Shown here in pieces: positions 37,342 through 46,875 of a DNA stretch of 64,000 bases (its first letter is position 1; each line of letters opens with the position of its first letter). A program made the translations under genes and the position numbers. The notes beneath the pieces are model-generated. The model made no database searches. It worked only from the letters and a program-made list of their open reading frames with translations, and was not told where the DNA came from. The DNA lies in contig NZ_JZUE01000004.1 in assembly GCF_000969605.1 (NCBI RefSeq), positions 1-64,000 on the forward strand, written 5' to 3'. The stretch comes from Aquincola tertiaricarbonis (GTDB taxonomy: Bacteria; Pseudomonadota; Gammaproteobacteria; Burkholderiales; Burkholderiaceae_C).

Positions 37342-38392
37342 GCAAGTCGAGGCCGGCGACGCCGCGCCGCTGATCAGCCTGCGCGGCATCGACAAGCGCT
37401 TCACCCGGCCGGTGGACCTGGCCGGGCGCATCGCCAACCTGCTGGGCGCCCGCCACACGCCCGCGGTGGTGCATGCGGTCAGCGGCGTCGACCTGGACGT
37501 GCAGGCCGGCGAGGTGATCGGCATCGTCGGCGAATCGGGCTGCGGCAAGTCCACGCTGGGCCGCATCGTGGCCGGCATCAACCCGCCCAGCGCCGGCACC
37601 GTGCGCTACCAGGGCCAGCCGGTGGAAACCCTGCCGCGCGCCGAGCGCCGCGCCTACGAGCTGGGCGTGCAGATGATCTTCCAGAACCCGATGGCCTCGC
37701 TGAATCCACGCATGCGGGTGCTGGACATCATCGGCGAGGCGCCGGTGGTGCACGGCATCGTGCGCCCGTCGGAGAAGGCGGCCTACGTCGGCAGCCTGAT
37801 GCGCCAGGTGGGCCTGGACCCCGACTATGCGCAGCGCTATCCGCACCAGTTCTCGGGCGGCCAGCGGCAGCGCATCGGCATTGCCCGCGCGCTGGCGCTC
37901 AAGCCGCGGGCCATCGTGTGCGATGAGGCGGTGGCCGCGCTGGACGTGTCCATCCAGGCGCAGGTGCTGAACCTGTTCACCGAGCTGCGGCGCGAGTTCG
38001 ACCTGACCTACCTGTTCATCAGCCACAACCTGGGCGTGGTGGGCCACATCGCCGACCGCGTGGTGATCATGTACCTGGGCCGCATCGTGGAAGTGGCGCC
38101 CACCGACACGGTGTTCAACCGGCCCAACCATCCTTATACCCAGGCGCTGCTGTCGGAGCTGCCCACGCTGGACACCACCCGCCGGGTGTACAAGCCCATC
38201 CAGGGCGAGCTGCCCTCGCCGCTGGCACCGCCCTCGGGCTGTGCCTTCCATCCGCGCTGCCCGCATGCGATGCCCCGCTGCAGCACCGAGCGCCCGGCGC
38301 TCAAGACCCTCTCGGCCGGCCACACCAGCGCCTGCCACCTGAACGACCTCACGCAACCCATCACCGTGCACACCCAAGCCGTTCCTGCATGA
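37334..38392 (+). CDS. Peptide-type ABC transporter ATPase (DppF-like)
   Basis: A 352-residue ATPase. Walker A is [10 protein letters not shown]-loop [10 protein letters not shown], signature FSGGQRQRI, Walker [13 protein letters not shown] and H-loop SHN. The Cys-rich C-terminal motif [15 protein letters not shown] is present. The start codon is embedded in the motif ATGTCTAGGCAAG (37334-37346), so its first codons (TCT, AGG, CAA) are all rare in this genome. That is either a regulatory site inside the operon or an odd N-terminus. The stop overlaps the following ATG by 4 nt. Confidence 0.93.
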   Translation: MSRQVEAGDAAPLISLRGIDKRFTRPVDLAGRIANLLGARHTPAVVHAVSGVDLDVQAGEVIGIVGESGCGKSTLGRIVAGINPPSAGTVRYQGQPVETLPRAERRAYELGVQMIFQNPMASLNPRMRVLDIIGEAPVVHGIVRPSEKAAYVGSLMRQVGLDPDYAQRYPHQFSGGQRQRIGIARALALKPRAIVCDEAVAALDVSIQAQVLNLFTELRREFDLTYLFISHNLGVVGHIADRVVIMYLGRIVEVAPTDTVFNRPNHPYTQALLSELPTLDTTRRVYKPIQGELPSPLAPPSGCAFHPRCPHAMPRCSTERPALKTLSAGHTSACHLNDLTQPITVHTQAVPA

Positions 38393-39279
38393 CCTCACGC
38401 GCAGTTCCCCACGCCGCCACGCCCTTCGATCCCTTCGCGCTGCAGCGGCCCACCGCCGAGCCGCTGCCGCTGATCGCCGATTCGCCGCACAGCGGCCTGA
38501 AGTACCCGGCCGACTTCGGCTACGCCCTGCCCTTCGACGAACTGCGCGCGGGCGAGGACACCGACGTCGACGTGCTGTGGCAGGCCTTGCCCGCGGTGGG
38601 CGGCACGCTGCTGGCGGCCGAGTTCCCGCGCAGCTACATCGACCCCAACCGCGACGCCGCCGACCTGGACGCCGCGCTGCTCGACGGCCCCTGGCCCGGC
38701 GAGCTGAAGCCCAGCGAGAAGACGCGGCTGGGCATCGGCCTCGTCTGGCGCGATGCCGGCCACGACGGCCGCCAGCCGATCTACAGCCGCAAGCTCAGCG
38801 TGGCCGAGGTTCAGGCCCGCATCGCCACCTACCACGCGCCCTACCAGCGCACGCTGCTCGAAGAGATCGAGCAGGCCTTCCAGCGGCATGGCGCGGTGTG
38901 GCACCTGAACCTGCATTCGATGCCGGCCAATTCGTACGAAGGCCTGCAGATCCAGACCGACAAGCCGCTGGCCGACGTGGTGCTGGGCAACCACGACGGC
39001 CGCACCTGCAGCGAGGAGTTCACGCAGCTGGTGGCCGAGGCGATGCGCCGGCGCGGCCTGGGCGTGGCCTTCAACGACCCGTTCAAGGGCGTGGCCCTGA
39101 TCGCCCGCATCGGCCGGCCGGCCGAGCGCCGCCACAGCCTGCAGATCGAGCTGCACCGCGGCCTGTACATGAACGAAGCCACCCGCGAGCGCAGTGCCGG
39201 TTTTCCGGCGCTGCAGCAAGCCCTGGGCGGCGTGGCGGCCGAACTGGCCGACTACGTGCGCCAGCAGACCAGAGGATGA
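38389..39279 (+). CDS. N-formylglutamate amidohydrolase-family protein
   Basis: A 296-residue member of the N-formylglutamate deformylase (HutG-like, FGase) family, which hydrolyses an N-formyl amide to formate and an amino acid. Family motifs are SPHSG near residue 30, ED-x-DVD near 63, FPRSYIDPNRDAADLD, WHLNLHSMP, LGNHDGRTC and QIELHRGLYM, together giving the expected metal ligands. No other histidine-degradation gene is nearby, so it may act on an imported N-formyl or N-acyl amino acid. ATGA overlap with the transporter ATPase gene supports that link. Confidence 0.9.
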   Translation: MTSRAVPHAATPFDPFALQRPTAEPLPLIADSPHSGLKYPADFGYALPFDELRAGEDTDVDVLWQALPAVGGTLLAAEFPRSYIDPNRDAADLDAALLDGPWPGELKPSEKTRLGIGLVWRDAGHDGRQPIYSRKLSVAEVQARIATYHAPYQRTLLEEIEQAFQRHGAVWHLNLHSMPANSYEGLQIQTDKPLADVVLGNHDGRTCSEEFTQLVAEAMRRRGLGVAFNDPFKGVALIARIGRPAERRHSLQIELHRGLYMNEATRERSAGFPALQQALGGVAAELADYVRQQTRG

Positions 39280-39284
39280 ACACG

Positions 39285-40514
39285 ATGAGCGAGACCCTGA
39301 CCGAAGACACCGGCGTGATCGACGCCATCCGCAGCGAAGTGCCGGCGATGACGGCGCTGCGCCGCGACATCCATGCCCACCCGGAGCTGGCCTTCCAGGA
39401 GACGCGCACCGCCGACCTGGTGGCCGCCAAGCTGGCCTCCTGGGGCATCGAGGTGCACCGCGGCCTGGGCAAGACCGGCGTGGTGGGCGTGCTGCACGGC
39501 AGCCGCGGCCCGGGCGGCCGTGCCATCGGCGTGCGCGCCGACATGGATGCGCTGCCGATGCCCGAGCACAACCGCTTCGCGCATGCTTCGCTCAACCCGG
39601 GGCGCATGCATGGCTGCGGCCACGATGGCCACACCGCGATGCTGCTGGGCGCGGCGCAGTACCTGGCGACGCACCGGGATTTCGAGGGCACGGTGAACTT
39701 CATTTTCCAGCCGGCGGAAGAAGGCGGCAACGCCGGCGCCAAGGCGATGATGGCCGACGGCCTGTTCGAGCGCTTCCCCTGCGACGAGGTCTACGGCGTG
39801 CACAACATGCCGGGCGCGCCGGTGGGCACCTTCTCGTTCCGCAAGGGCGCGATGATGGCCTCGAGCAACCGCTTCGACATCGTCGTGCGCGGCACCGGCG
39901 GCCATGCGGCCATGCCGCAGAAGGGGGTCGACCCGATCGTCATCGCGGCCGAGATGGTGGGCGTGCTGCAGACGGTGATCTCGCGCACCAAGTCGCCGAT
40001 CGACACCGCGGTGCTCAGCGTCACCCAGATGCATGCGGGCGATGCCTACAACGTGATTCCGGACGAGGCGGTGCTGCGCGGCACGGTGCGCACCTTCAGC
40101 ATCGAGGTGCTGGACCTGATCGAGGACCAGATGCGCCGCATCGCCGAGACGCTGCCGCAGGTGTACGGCGCCACCGGCGAGCTGAAGTTCGTGCGGGCCT
40201 ACCCGCCGCTGGTGAACTGGCCGGCGCCCACCGACTTCGCGGCCGACGTGGCCACCGAGGTGTTCGGTGCCGCCAAGGTGCTGCGCGAGGCGCCGCCGGT
40301 GGCGGGAGCCGAAGACTTCTCCTTCTTCCTGGAGCAGGTGCCGGGCAGCTACTGCTTCATCGGCAACGGCAACGGCGAGCACCGCGAGGCCACCTACCAC
40401 GGCATGGGACCGTGCGAGCTGCACAACCCCAGCTACGACTTCAACGACGCGCTGCTGCCCATCGGCTCCACCTACTGGGTGAAGCTGGTGCAGGCCTTCT
40501 TCCGGCGCGGCTGA
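39285..40514 (+). CDS. M20-family amidohydrolase (hippurate hydrolase-like)
   Basis: A 409-residue zinc/manganese amidohydrolase of the M20D group, which removes acyl groups from amino acids or hydrolyses short peptides. Metal ligands are visible in GCGHDGH (C111, H113, D114, H116) and PAEEGG (E145, E146). VRADMDALPMPE supplies the conserved Asp. The dimerisation domain lies around residues 190-310. The ATG at 39285 has AGAGGA 8 nt upstream. An ATG at 39276 overlapping the previous stop is the alternative. Last gene of the seven-gene operon, converging with the quinone oxidoreductase gene 20 bp away. Confidence 0.92.
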   Translation: MSETLTEDTGVIDAIRSEVPAMTALRRDIHAHPELAFQETRTADLVAAKLASWGIEVHRGLGKTGVVGVLHGSRGPGGRAIGVRADMDALPMPEHNRFAHASLNPGRMHGCGHDGHTAMLLGAAQYLATHRDFEGTVNFIFQPAEEGGNAGAKAMMADGLFERFPCDEVYGVHNMPGAPVGTFSFRKGAMMASSNRFDIVVRGTGGHAAMPQKGVDPIVIAAEMVGVLQTVISRTKSPIDTAVLSVTQMHAGDAYNVIPDEAVLRGTVRTFSIEVLDLIEDQMRRIAETLPQVYGATGELKFVRAYPPLVNWPAPTDFAADVATEVFGAAKVLREAPPVAGAEDFSFFLEQVPGSYCFIGNGNGEHREATYHGMGPCELHNPSYDFNDALLPIGSTYWVKLVQAFFRRG

Positions 40515-40534
40515 GCGGGCGGCCCGCAGCCGCC

Positions 40535-41497
40535 TCAGGGCACCAGCACCAGCGCGCCCTGCTTGCTGCGGTCGCGCAGCGCCTCGTGCGCCGCGGCCGC
40601 CTGGCGCAGCGGCCAGCGGGTGTACGGCACCTCGCCCAGCACGCCCGAGCGCCAGGCCTGGAACACCGCGGCCGTGGCCTCGGGCAGGCGGCCGGCCAGG
40701 TGCGGCGCCATCGGCCCACCCACCAGGCGCACGCCGCGCCGGCTCATCGCCTGCGCATCCACCACCGGCGCGCCGGAAGCCGCGCCGATGGACACGATGG
40801 TGCCGCCGTCCTTCACCGCGGCCATCGTGGCCTCGAAGGTGGCGCGGCCCACCAGCTCGTACACCACGTCCACGCCGTCGGGCACCAGGGCCCGCACCTG
40901 GGCGCCCAGGTCCGGCGCATCGGAGGCCAGCACATGGTCGATGGCGCCCTCCAGCGCCTGCCGCTTGGCCATGCTGCCGGCGGTGCCGATGACCCGGGCG
41001 CCCAGGGCCTTGGCCCAGCGTGCCAGCAGGCCGCCCACCGCGCTGGAGGCGCCCTGCATCAGCACCGTCTGCCCCGCGGCCAGCGCGTGGTAGCCGTGCA
41101 GGCCGGCCCAGGCGGTCAGGCCCTTGGTGAGCACCGACGCCACCCGCGCGTCATCCAGGTCGTCGGGCACCTGCACCAGGGCGCTGGCATCGATCAGCCG
41201 CACCTGGGTGTCGCTGCCCGGCGCCAGGTAGTAGGCCACCCGCTGGCCCACGCGCAGCGACGGCACGCCGGGGCCCAGCGCCTCGATCACGCCCACGCCT
41301 TCCACGCCCGGCACCGAGGGCAGCGGCACCGGGAAGGCACCCTGGCGGAACAAGGTGTCGATGAAGTTGACGCCGATGGCCGAATGGCGCAGCCGCACCT
41401 GGCCGGCGCCGGGTTCGCCCACCGGGGCATCGTCCTCCACCTGCAGCACATCGGGGCCGCCGTAGGCGTGGAAACGGATCGTCGTGTTCGGGGTCAT
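40535..41497 (-). CDS. Quinone oxidoreductase (zinc-free MDR family)
   Basis: A 320-residue NADPH:quinone reductase-type protein of the medium-chain dehydrogenase family. The GroES-like start is YGGPDVLQVEDDAP, PGVEGVGVIEALGPGV lies near residue 65, and the Rossmann motif VLMQGASSAVGGLLARWAKALGARVIGT is split here as QGASSAVGGLLARW and GARVIGT. No zinc-binding cysteines, as expected. The ATG at 41497 follows AGGAG. A LysR gene lies 138 bp upstream on the same strand. Confidence 0.9.
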   Translation of the reverse strand: MTPNTTIRFHAYGGPDVLQVEDDAPVGEPGAGQVRLRHSAIGVNFIDTLFRQGAFPVPLPSVPGVEGVGVIEALGPGVPSLRVGQRVAYYLAPGSDTQVRLIDASALVQVPDDLDDARVASVLTKGLTAWAGLHGYHALAAGQTVLMQGASSAVGGLLARWAKALGARVIGTAGSMAKRQALEGAIDHVLASDAPDLGAQVRALVPDGVDVVYELVGRATFEATMAAVKDGGTIVSIGAASGAPVVDAQAMSRRGVRLVGGPMAPHLAGRLPEATAAVFQAWRSGVLGEVPYTRWPLRQAAAAHEALRDRSKQGALVLVP

Positions 41498-41635
41498 GTC
41501 TTGGCTCCTGGGCCGGCACAGCACATCGCTGCATGGGCTGCAGCGTAGGAAGGCCCAGGCGGCCGGTGAAGCCTGTTTGATTCGATGGAAAGAATCGGCC
41601 CGGCCGATGGACGGCCACGGCGGGCCGCGGGCCGC

Positions 41636-42535
41636 TCAGGCCTGGGCCTCGGCCTTCAGGCGCGCCAGCAGCCAGCGGCCGGCCGGGCCGGGCGGTGCGT
41701 CGTGGCGGTAGGCGGCCAGCATCGCGATGCTGGGCGTGGCGGGCTGGTGCATCTGCAGCGTGATGCGCAGCAGCCGGCCCGCGTCCAGGTCGGCCTGCAC
41801 CATCTCCTGCGGCATGTGGCCCCAGCCGAAGCCCGCCTTCAGGAAGGCATGCTTGGCCCCCAGGTCGGCCAGGTGCCAGGTGTGGGCGGACAGCACGCCG
41901 TAGCTGCGGCCGGCGCTCAGGCTGCTGCGGTCCGTCAGCACCAGCTGCACATGGCGCTCCAGCACGTCGGCGGCCAGCGGGCCGGGCAGGCCGGCCAGGG
42001 GATGGCCGGGCGCCACCACGGTGACCATCGGCACCTGCGACAGGTGCTCGCAGCGGATGTTGTCCGGCACCACCGGCAGCGATCCGACGATGCCCAGCTG
42101 GCAGCTGCCCTGCAGCACCGGCTGCACCACCGCGCCCAGCGCCTCCACATACAGCCGCAGCGGCGTCTGCGGGAACTGCTGGCGGAAGGCGCCCACCGCG
42201 GCGGTGAGCGCACTCATCGGGAACATCACGTCCACCGCCACCGACAGCTCCGGCTCCAGCCCTTCGGACAGCGTGCGGGCGCGGGCCTTGAAGCTGTCCA
42301 TGCCACCCACCACCACCTTGGCCTCGCCCAGCAGCGCCTTGCCTTCCTCGGTGAGCACCGGGTAGCGCGCGCTGCGGTCGAACAGCGTGACCCGCAGCTG
42401 GCCTTCCAGGTTGGCCAGCGTCTGGCTCACCACCGATTGCGCCCGCCTGAGCTTGCGGCCTGCCGCGGAGAAGCTGCCTTCCTCCGCCGCGGCGATGAAC
42501 ACGCGCAGGTGATCCAGCGATACGCCGTCCAGCAT
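41636..42535 (-). CDS. LysR-family transcriptional regulator
   Basis: A 299-residue LTTR. The helix-turn-helix is residues about 7-65 (VFIAAAEEGSFSAAGRKL, then SQTLANLEGQLRVTLFDRS). The effector domain begins near LSVAVDVMFP. The ATG at 42535 gives the standard N-terminus. It precedes the quinone oxidoreductase gene on the same strand and is divergent from the GntR gene, so either may be a target. Confidence 0.92.
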   Translation of the reverse strand: MLDGVSLDHLRVFIAAAEEGSFSAAGRKLRRAQSVVSQTLANLEGQLRVTLFDRSARYPVLTEEGKALLGEAKVVVGGMDSFKARARTLSEGLEPELSVAVDVMFPMSALTAAVGAFRQQFPQTPLRLYVEALGAVVQPVLQGSCQLGIVGSLPVVPDNIRCEHLSQVPMVTVVAPGHPLAGLPGPLAADVLERHVQLVLTDRSSLSAGRSYGVLSAHTWHLADLGAKHAFLKAGFGWGHMPQEMVQADLDAGRLLRITLQMHQPATPSIAMLAAYRHDAPPGPAGRWLLARLKAEAQA

Positions 42536-42629
42536 GAATGGGTCCGTCCAATGAGATGCGCCGGAATATAGAGGGTTAACCTGAAGCGGCGCCGGCCGGC
42601 GCAGCGGCTATCGTCGCGGCACTTTGATC

Positions 42630-42639
42630 TTTGATCAAA
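42630..42639. promoter_or_regulatory. Palindromic operator candidate before the GntR gene
   Basis: TTTGATCAAA, perfectly palindromic, lies 12 bp upstream of the GntR ATG. A second partial copy (TTTGATC) is just before it at 42623-42629. AT-rich palindromes of this kind serve as operators for FCD-type GntR regulators, so autoregulation of the operon is likely. Confidence 0.55.
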
Positions 42640-42651
42640 AGTGCCCTGACC

Positions 42652-43323
42652 ATGCCCGCCCACGAACCGCCCCTGACGATCAACGAGACCGTGTACCGCA
42701 CGCTGCGCGACCAGCTGATGCGCGGCGACTTCGCGGCCGGCCAGTGCCTGGGCATCGAGGAACTGGCCCAGGCGATGAACACCAGCACCATGCCCGTGCG
42801 GGCCGCGCTGCAGCGGCTGGCCGAGCAGCAGGCGGTGCAGCGCAGCCGCAGCCGGTCGATGCAGGTGCCGCTGCTGAGCCTGGAGCGGCTGGAAGACATC
42901 CGCCGCTGCCGCGTGGTGGTGGAAGGCACGCTCACCGAATGGGCCGTGCCGCACCTAGACGAGGCGCAGGTGGCGCTGCTGGCGCAGCTGGCCCGCAAGA
43001 TCGCGCAGGCGCTGCGCAGGCAGTCCACGGTGGAGGAAGGCCTGGTGCAGAACCAGCGCTTCCACTTCACCCTCTACCAGGCCGCCCGCTCGCCCTCGAT
43101 GCTGCCCCTGGTGGAAAGCCTTTGGCTGCAGTCGGGGCCGTACTTGCGCGCCGCGCGCGCGCTGATGCACCGCGCCCGCGGCCAGGACCTGGACTTCCAC
43201 GACCGCATCCTGCAGGCCATCGTCGATGGCGACGCCGCCGCCGCGCGTGCGGTGATGGAGCAGGACGTGGCCTGGGCCTTCGACCGCCTGCGAGAAGCCC
43301 CCGTCAACCTGCTGGCCGCATGA
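42652..43323 (+). CDS. GntR-family regulator (FCD group)
   Basis: A 223-residue regulator. The winged helix is in the first 70 residues ([20 protein letters not shown], then [14 protein letters not shown]). The C-terminal all-helical FCD domain binds the effector, with His and Asp candidates in QNRFHFTLY-like (here [12 protein letters not shown]) and [15 protein letters not shown] 42652 is chosen over a TTG at 42631. The stop overlaps the ATG of the dehydratase gene, so it leads the sugar-acid operon and probably represses it in the absence of the inducer. Confidence 0.9.
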   Translation: MPAHEPPLTINETVYRTLRDQLMRGDFAAGQCLGIEELAQAMNTSTMPVRAALQRLAEQQAVQRSRSRSMQVPLLSLERLEDIRRCRVVVEGTLTEWAVPHLDEAQVALLAQLARKIAQALRRQSTVEEGLVQNQRFHFTLYQAARSPSMLPLVESLWLQSGPYLRAARALMHRARGQDLDFHDRILQAIVDGDAAAARAVMEQDVAWAFDRLREAPVNLLAA

Positions 43324-45047
43324 CCCCACCCGATCGCCCCCCGCTGCACAAGCACCGCTCCCGCGTCGTCACCGAAGGCATCACGCGGGCGCCGCACCGC
43401 GCCTTCCTGCGGGCCACCGGCTTCGACGACGAGGCGCTGGGCAAGTCGGTCGTCGGCATCGTCAGCACCCAGGGCGAGAACACGCCCTGCTCGATGGCGC
43501 TGGCGCCGCAGGCCGACCGCGCCCGGCTGGGCGTGGCTGCCGGCGGCGGCGTGCCGGTGCGCTTTTCCACCGTGTCGGTGTCCGACGGCACCTCGATGAA
43601 CCATGCCGGCATGCGCATGAGCCTGGTCTCGCGCGAGGTCATCGCCGACAGCGTGGAGGTGGCGGTGCGCGGCCATGCGTACGACGGCCTGGTCGCCTTC
43701 GCCGGCTGCGACAAGACGCTGCCGGCGATGATGATGGCGCTGGCCCGGCTCAACGTGCCCGGCGTGTTCGTGTACGGCGGCGCCACCCTGCCCGGCCATG
43801 CACGCGGTGCGCAGGCCACCATCCTCACCACCATCGAGGCGGTGGGCGCGGTGCAGACCGGCGCGATGACGCCCGAGGCCCTGGCCGCCACCGAGCGCAG
43901 CTGCACGCCCACCGCGGGCTCCTGCCCCGGCCAGTTCACCGCCAACACCATGGCAATGGTGGGCGAGACGCTGGGCCTGTCGCCGCTGGGCTCGGCCATG
44001 GTGCCGGCGGTGTACAGCGAACGCCTGGCCATCGCCCAGCGGGCCGGCCGGCAGGTGATGCAGACGCTGGCCCGCGGCTGGCCGCTGCCGCGCGACCTGG
44101 TCACGCGCCAGAGCCTGGAGAACGCCTGCGCCGCGGTGGCCGCCACCGGCGGCTCGACCAATGCGGCGCTGCACATCCCGGCCATCGCGCACGAGGCCGG
44201 CGTGCCCTTCAGCCTGGACGACGTGGCCGCGGTGTTCGAGCGCACGCCGCTCATCGCCGACCTGCAGCCCGGCGGCCGCTACCTGGCGCGCGACCTGCAC
44301 GAGGTGGGCGGCGTGCCGGTGGTGCTGAAGGCGCTGCTGCAGGGTGGCCACCTGCATGGCGACGTGCCCACGCTGGACGGCCGCAGCCTGGCCGAGGCGC
44401 TGGCCGACGCGCCCGAGCCGGACGGCCAGGTGGTGCGCCCATGCAGCCAGGCGCTGCAACCCACCGGCGGCGTGACGGTGCTGCGCGGCAACCTGTGCCC
44501 CGAGGGCGCGCTGCTGAAGGTGGCCGGCCTGCGCTCGCTGCAGTTCACCGGACCGGCGCGGGTGTTCGAGGACGAGGACAGCTGCATGGCCGCGGTCTCG
44601 GCGCGGCAGTACCAGGCCGGCGAGGTGCTGGTCATCCGCAACGAAGGCCCGCGCGGCGGGCCCGGCATGCGGGAGATGCTCAGCGTCACCGCCGCGATCT
44701 ACGGCCAGGGCATGGGCGAGGCGGTGGCCCTGCTCACCGATGGCCGCTTCTCCGGCGCCACCCGCGGCATGAGCATCGGCTACGTGGGCCCGGAAGCGGT
44801 GCTGGGCGGCCCCATCGCGCTGCTGCGCAGCGGCGACGTGGTCCGCATCGACGCCGCCGCCGGCACGCTCGAGGTGATGCTGCCCGACAGCGAGCTGGCC
44901 GCCCGTCGCGCGGCCTGGCAGGCGCCGGCGGCGCCGCGCCTGGGCGGCGTGCTGGAGAAGTACGCGCTGGTGGTGCGCCCGGCGCGCCTGGGCGCGGTCA
45001 CGCATTCGGGCGCGGTGGACTGGCCCTACGAGGCGCCGGGCCCATGA
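43320..45047 (+). CDS. IlvD/Edd-family dehydratase, sugar-acid type
   Basis: A 575-residue iron-sulfur dehydratase. The cluster cysteines appear in [13 protein letters not shown] and [24 protein letters not shown] and [20 protein letters not shown] are later landmarks. Members include dihydroxy-acid dehydratase and sugar-acid dehydratases. The neighbouring isomerase-like and DenD-like genes and the GntR regulator favour a sugar-acid substrate over branched-chain amino-acid synthesis, but this is inferred from context. The ATG overlaps the GntR stop (ATGA), and the 3' end overlaps the next gene in the same way. Confidence 0.88.
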   Translation: MTPPDRPPLHKHRSRVVTEGITRAPHRAFLRATGFDDEALGKSVVGIVSTQGENTPCSMALAPQADRARLGVAAGGGVPVRFSTVSVSDGTSMNHAGMRMSLVSREVIADSVEVAVRGHAYDGLVAFAGCDKTLPAMMMALARLNVPGVFVYGGATLPGHARGAQATILTTIEAVGAVQTGAMTPEALAATERSCTPTAGSCPGQFTANTMAMVGETLGLSPLGSAMVPAVYSERLAIAQRAGRQVMQTLARGWPLPRDLVTRQSLENACAAVAATGGSTNAALHIPAIAHEAGVPFSLDDVAAVFERTPLIADLQPGGRYLARDLHEVGGVPVVLKALLQGGHLHGDVPTLDGRSLAEALADAPEPDGQVVRPCSQALQPTGGVTVLRGNLCPEGALLKVAGLRSLQFTGPARVFEDEDSCMAAVSARQYQAGEVLVIRNEGPRGGPGMREMLSVTAAIYGQGMGEAVALLTDGRFSGATRGMSIGYVGPEAVLGGPIALLRSGDVVRIDAAAGTLEVMLPDSELAARRAAWQAPAAPRLGGVLEKYALVVRPARLGAVTHSGAVDWPYEAPGP

Positions 45048-45874
45048 AGCTGGCCGCCAACCTGCTGCACCTGTACCGGGAGCTGCCGCCGCTGGCGCGT
45101 TCGCAGGCCGCCGCGGCCGATGGCTTCGACGGCGTGGAGTGGCCGTTTCCCTATGCGCATGCGCCGGCCGTGGTGGCCGAGCGGCTGCGCTCGGCCGGCC
45201 TGCCGCTGGTGCTGCTGAACACGCCGCTGGGCCCCGACGGCGAACCCGGCCTGGCCGCGGTGCCGGGCCGCGAAGCGCAGTTCCGCGACGGGGTGGAACG
45301 GGCGCTGGCGATGGCGCAGCACACCGGCTGCCGCCGGCTGCACCTGATGGCCGGCCGGCCGCCCTGCCCGGCGGCCGGTGTTGCAGCCGATGGTGCGGCC
45401 CCGCTCGACGCCGCCACCGGCGACCTGCTGCAGCGCCGCCTGCAGTGGGCCGCCGCGCTGGCTGGCCAGGCCGGCGTCATGCTGCTGCTGGAGCCGCTGA
45501 ACCGCCACGACGCGCCGGGCTATGCCTACCACCGGCCGGCGCAGGTGCTGCCGCTGCTGCGCACGATGGCGCTGCCCGGGCTGCGCCTGCAGTTCGACCT
45601 CTACCATGCCGAGCGCGAAGGCCTGCCGCTGCCGCAGGCGCTGCAGGAGGCCGCCGGCTGGATCGGCCATGTGCAGATCGCTCAGGCCCCCGACCGCAGT
45701 GCGCCCGACCTGGCCCGGCCAGCCACGGTGCAGGCGCTGCAGGCCCTGGCCGCGCTGGAGGCCGGCGGCTGGCTGGGCCTGGAATACATCCCCCGCGGCC
45801 GCACCGCCGACAGCCTGGCCTGGCGCCAGCCGCTGCGCGCGCTGCTGCAGCATGAGCAGGAGCATCCGGCATGA
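45044..45874 (+). CDS. Hydroxypyruvate isomerase-like TIM barrel
   Basis: A 276-residue xylose-isomerase-like TIM barrel of the hydroxypyruvate isomerase (Hyi/OtnI) group. [12 protein letters not shown] near residue 27, [14 protein letters not shown] near 147, [12 protein letters not shown] near 185, [10 protein letters not shown] near 210 and LGLEYIPRG near 245 supply the expected metal ligands and catalytic acids. OtnI-type enzymes interconvert 2-oxo-tetronates. The substrate here is not certain. ATGA overlaps at both ends. Confidence 0.88.
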   Translation: MKLAANLLHLYRELPPLARSQAAAADGFDGVEWPFPYAHAPAVVAERLRSAGLPLVLLNTPLGPDGEPGLAAVPGREAQFRDGVERALAMAQHTGCRRLHLMAGRPPCPAAGVAADGAAPLDAATGDLLQRRLQWAAALAGQAGVMLLLEPLNRHDAPGYAYHRPAQVLPLLRTMALPGLRLQFDLYHAEREGLPLPQALQEAAGWIGHVQIAQAPDRSAPDLARPATVQALQALAALEAGGWLGLEYIPRGRTADSLAWRQPLRALLQHEQEHPA

Positions 45875-46833
45875 AGGTGCTGATCACCGGCGCCGACGGC
45901 TACATCGGCCGCGCCCTGGCCCGCCGCCTGGCCGCCCCCGGCGCGCAGCTGCAGGGCCGGCCCATCGAGCGGCTGCTGCTGTGCGACCTGCGCCTGCCCG
46001 CCGCGCCAGCGGCCGGCTGCGTGGCCACGGTGGAGGGCAGCATCGCCGAGGCCGGCGTCATCGAGGCCATCACCAGCGATGCGCCCGACGTGGTCTTCCA
46101 CCTCGCCAGCATTCCCAGCGGCCAGGCCGAGGCGCAGTACGCGCTCGGCCTGCAGGTCAACGTGCTGGCCACGCTGGCGCTGGCGCAGGCACTGGCGGCG
46201 CCTGCTGCACGGCGGCCGGCGCCCACCGTCGTGTTCACCAGTTCCATCGCCGTCTACGGCACGCCGCTGCCCGCGCGCATCGACGACGACACGCCGCTGT
46301 GCCCCGCGCTGAGCTACGGTGCGCACAAGCAGATGGCCGAGATCTTCCTGGCCGATGCCACGCGCCGCGGCCACCTGCAGGCACGCATGCTGCGGCTGCC
46401 CGGCGTGGTGGCGCGACCGCCCACGCCCACCGGCGCGCTGTCGGCCTTCTCCAGCGAGCTGATGCGCGCGCTGGTGCAGCGCCGGCCGCAGGTGTGCCCG
46501 GTGTCGCCGCAGGCCACGCTGTGGCTGCTGTCGCTGCAGGCTTGTCTGGACAACCTGCTGCATGCCGCCGAATGCGCGCCCGACCGGCTGGGCGGCACCG
46601 CGGCCTTCAACCTGCCGGCGCTGCATGTGCGCGTCGATGCGCTGGTGCAGGCCTTCGACGCGGCTTTTCCCGGCGCGGCGGCCGGCGTGACCTACCGGCC
46701 CGACGAGGCGCTGGAAGCGCAGTTCGGCCGCCTGCCGCCGCTGCACACCGCCCGCGCCGATGCCGCGGGCTTCCGCCATGACGGCAGCCTGCCGGTGCTG
46801 GTGCAGCGCGTGGCGGCTGCGCTGGCCGAGTGA
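45871..46833 (+). CDS. NAD-dependent epimerase/dehydratase, DenD-like
   Basis: A 320-residue extended SDR. The NAD motif is GADGYIGRALA at the N-terminus. The catalytic Ser and Tyr-Lys appear in TSSIAVYGTPLP and YGAHK. RLPGVVARP and the acidic loop match D-erythronate dehydrogenase (DenD), which makes 2-oxo-tetronate. The order dehydratase, Hyi-like, DenD-like is consistent with tetronate or related sugar-acid catabolism. A CTTGTCTGGACAA motif lies at 46541-46553. ATGA overlap with the preceding gene. Confidence 0.87.
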   Translation: MKVLITGADGYIGRALARRLAAPGAQLQGRPIERLLLCDLRLPAAPAAGCVATVEGSIAEAGVIEAITSDAPDVVFHLASIPSGQAEAQYALGLQVNVLATLALAQALAAPAARRPAPTVVFTSSIAVYGTPLPARIDDDTPLCPALSYGAHKQMAEIFLADATRRGHLQARMLRLPGVVARPPTPTGALSAFSSELMRALVQRRPQVCPVSPQATLWLLSLQACLDNLLHAAECAPDRLGGTAAFNLPALHVRVDALVQAFDAAFPGAAAGVTYRPDEALEAQFGRLPPLHTARADAAGFRHDGSLPVLVQRVAAALAE

Positions 46834-46875
46834 TCTTTGTGCGCCATGCAGGCGCGATCCACAGGAGACGACACC

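Noticed and set aside
40519-40535. GGCGGC/GCCGCC stem between the M20 and quinone reductase genes
   Set aside because: Six GC pairs with no T-tract are expected by chance in this base composition.
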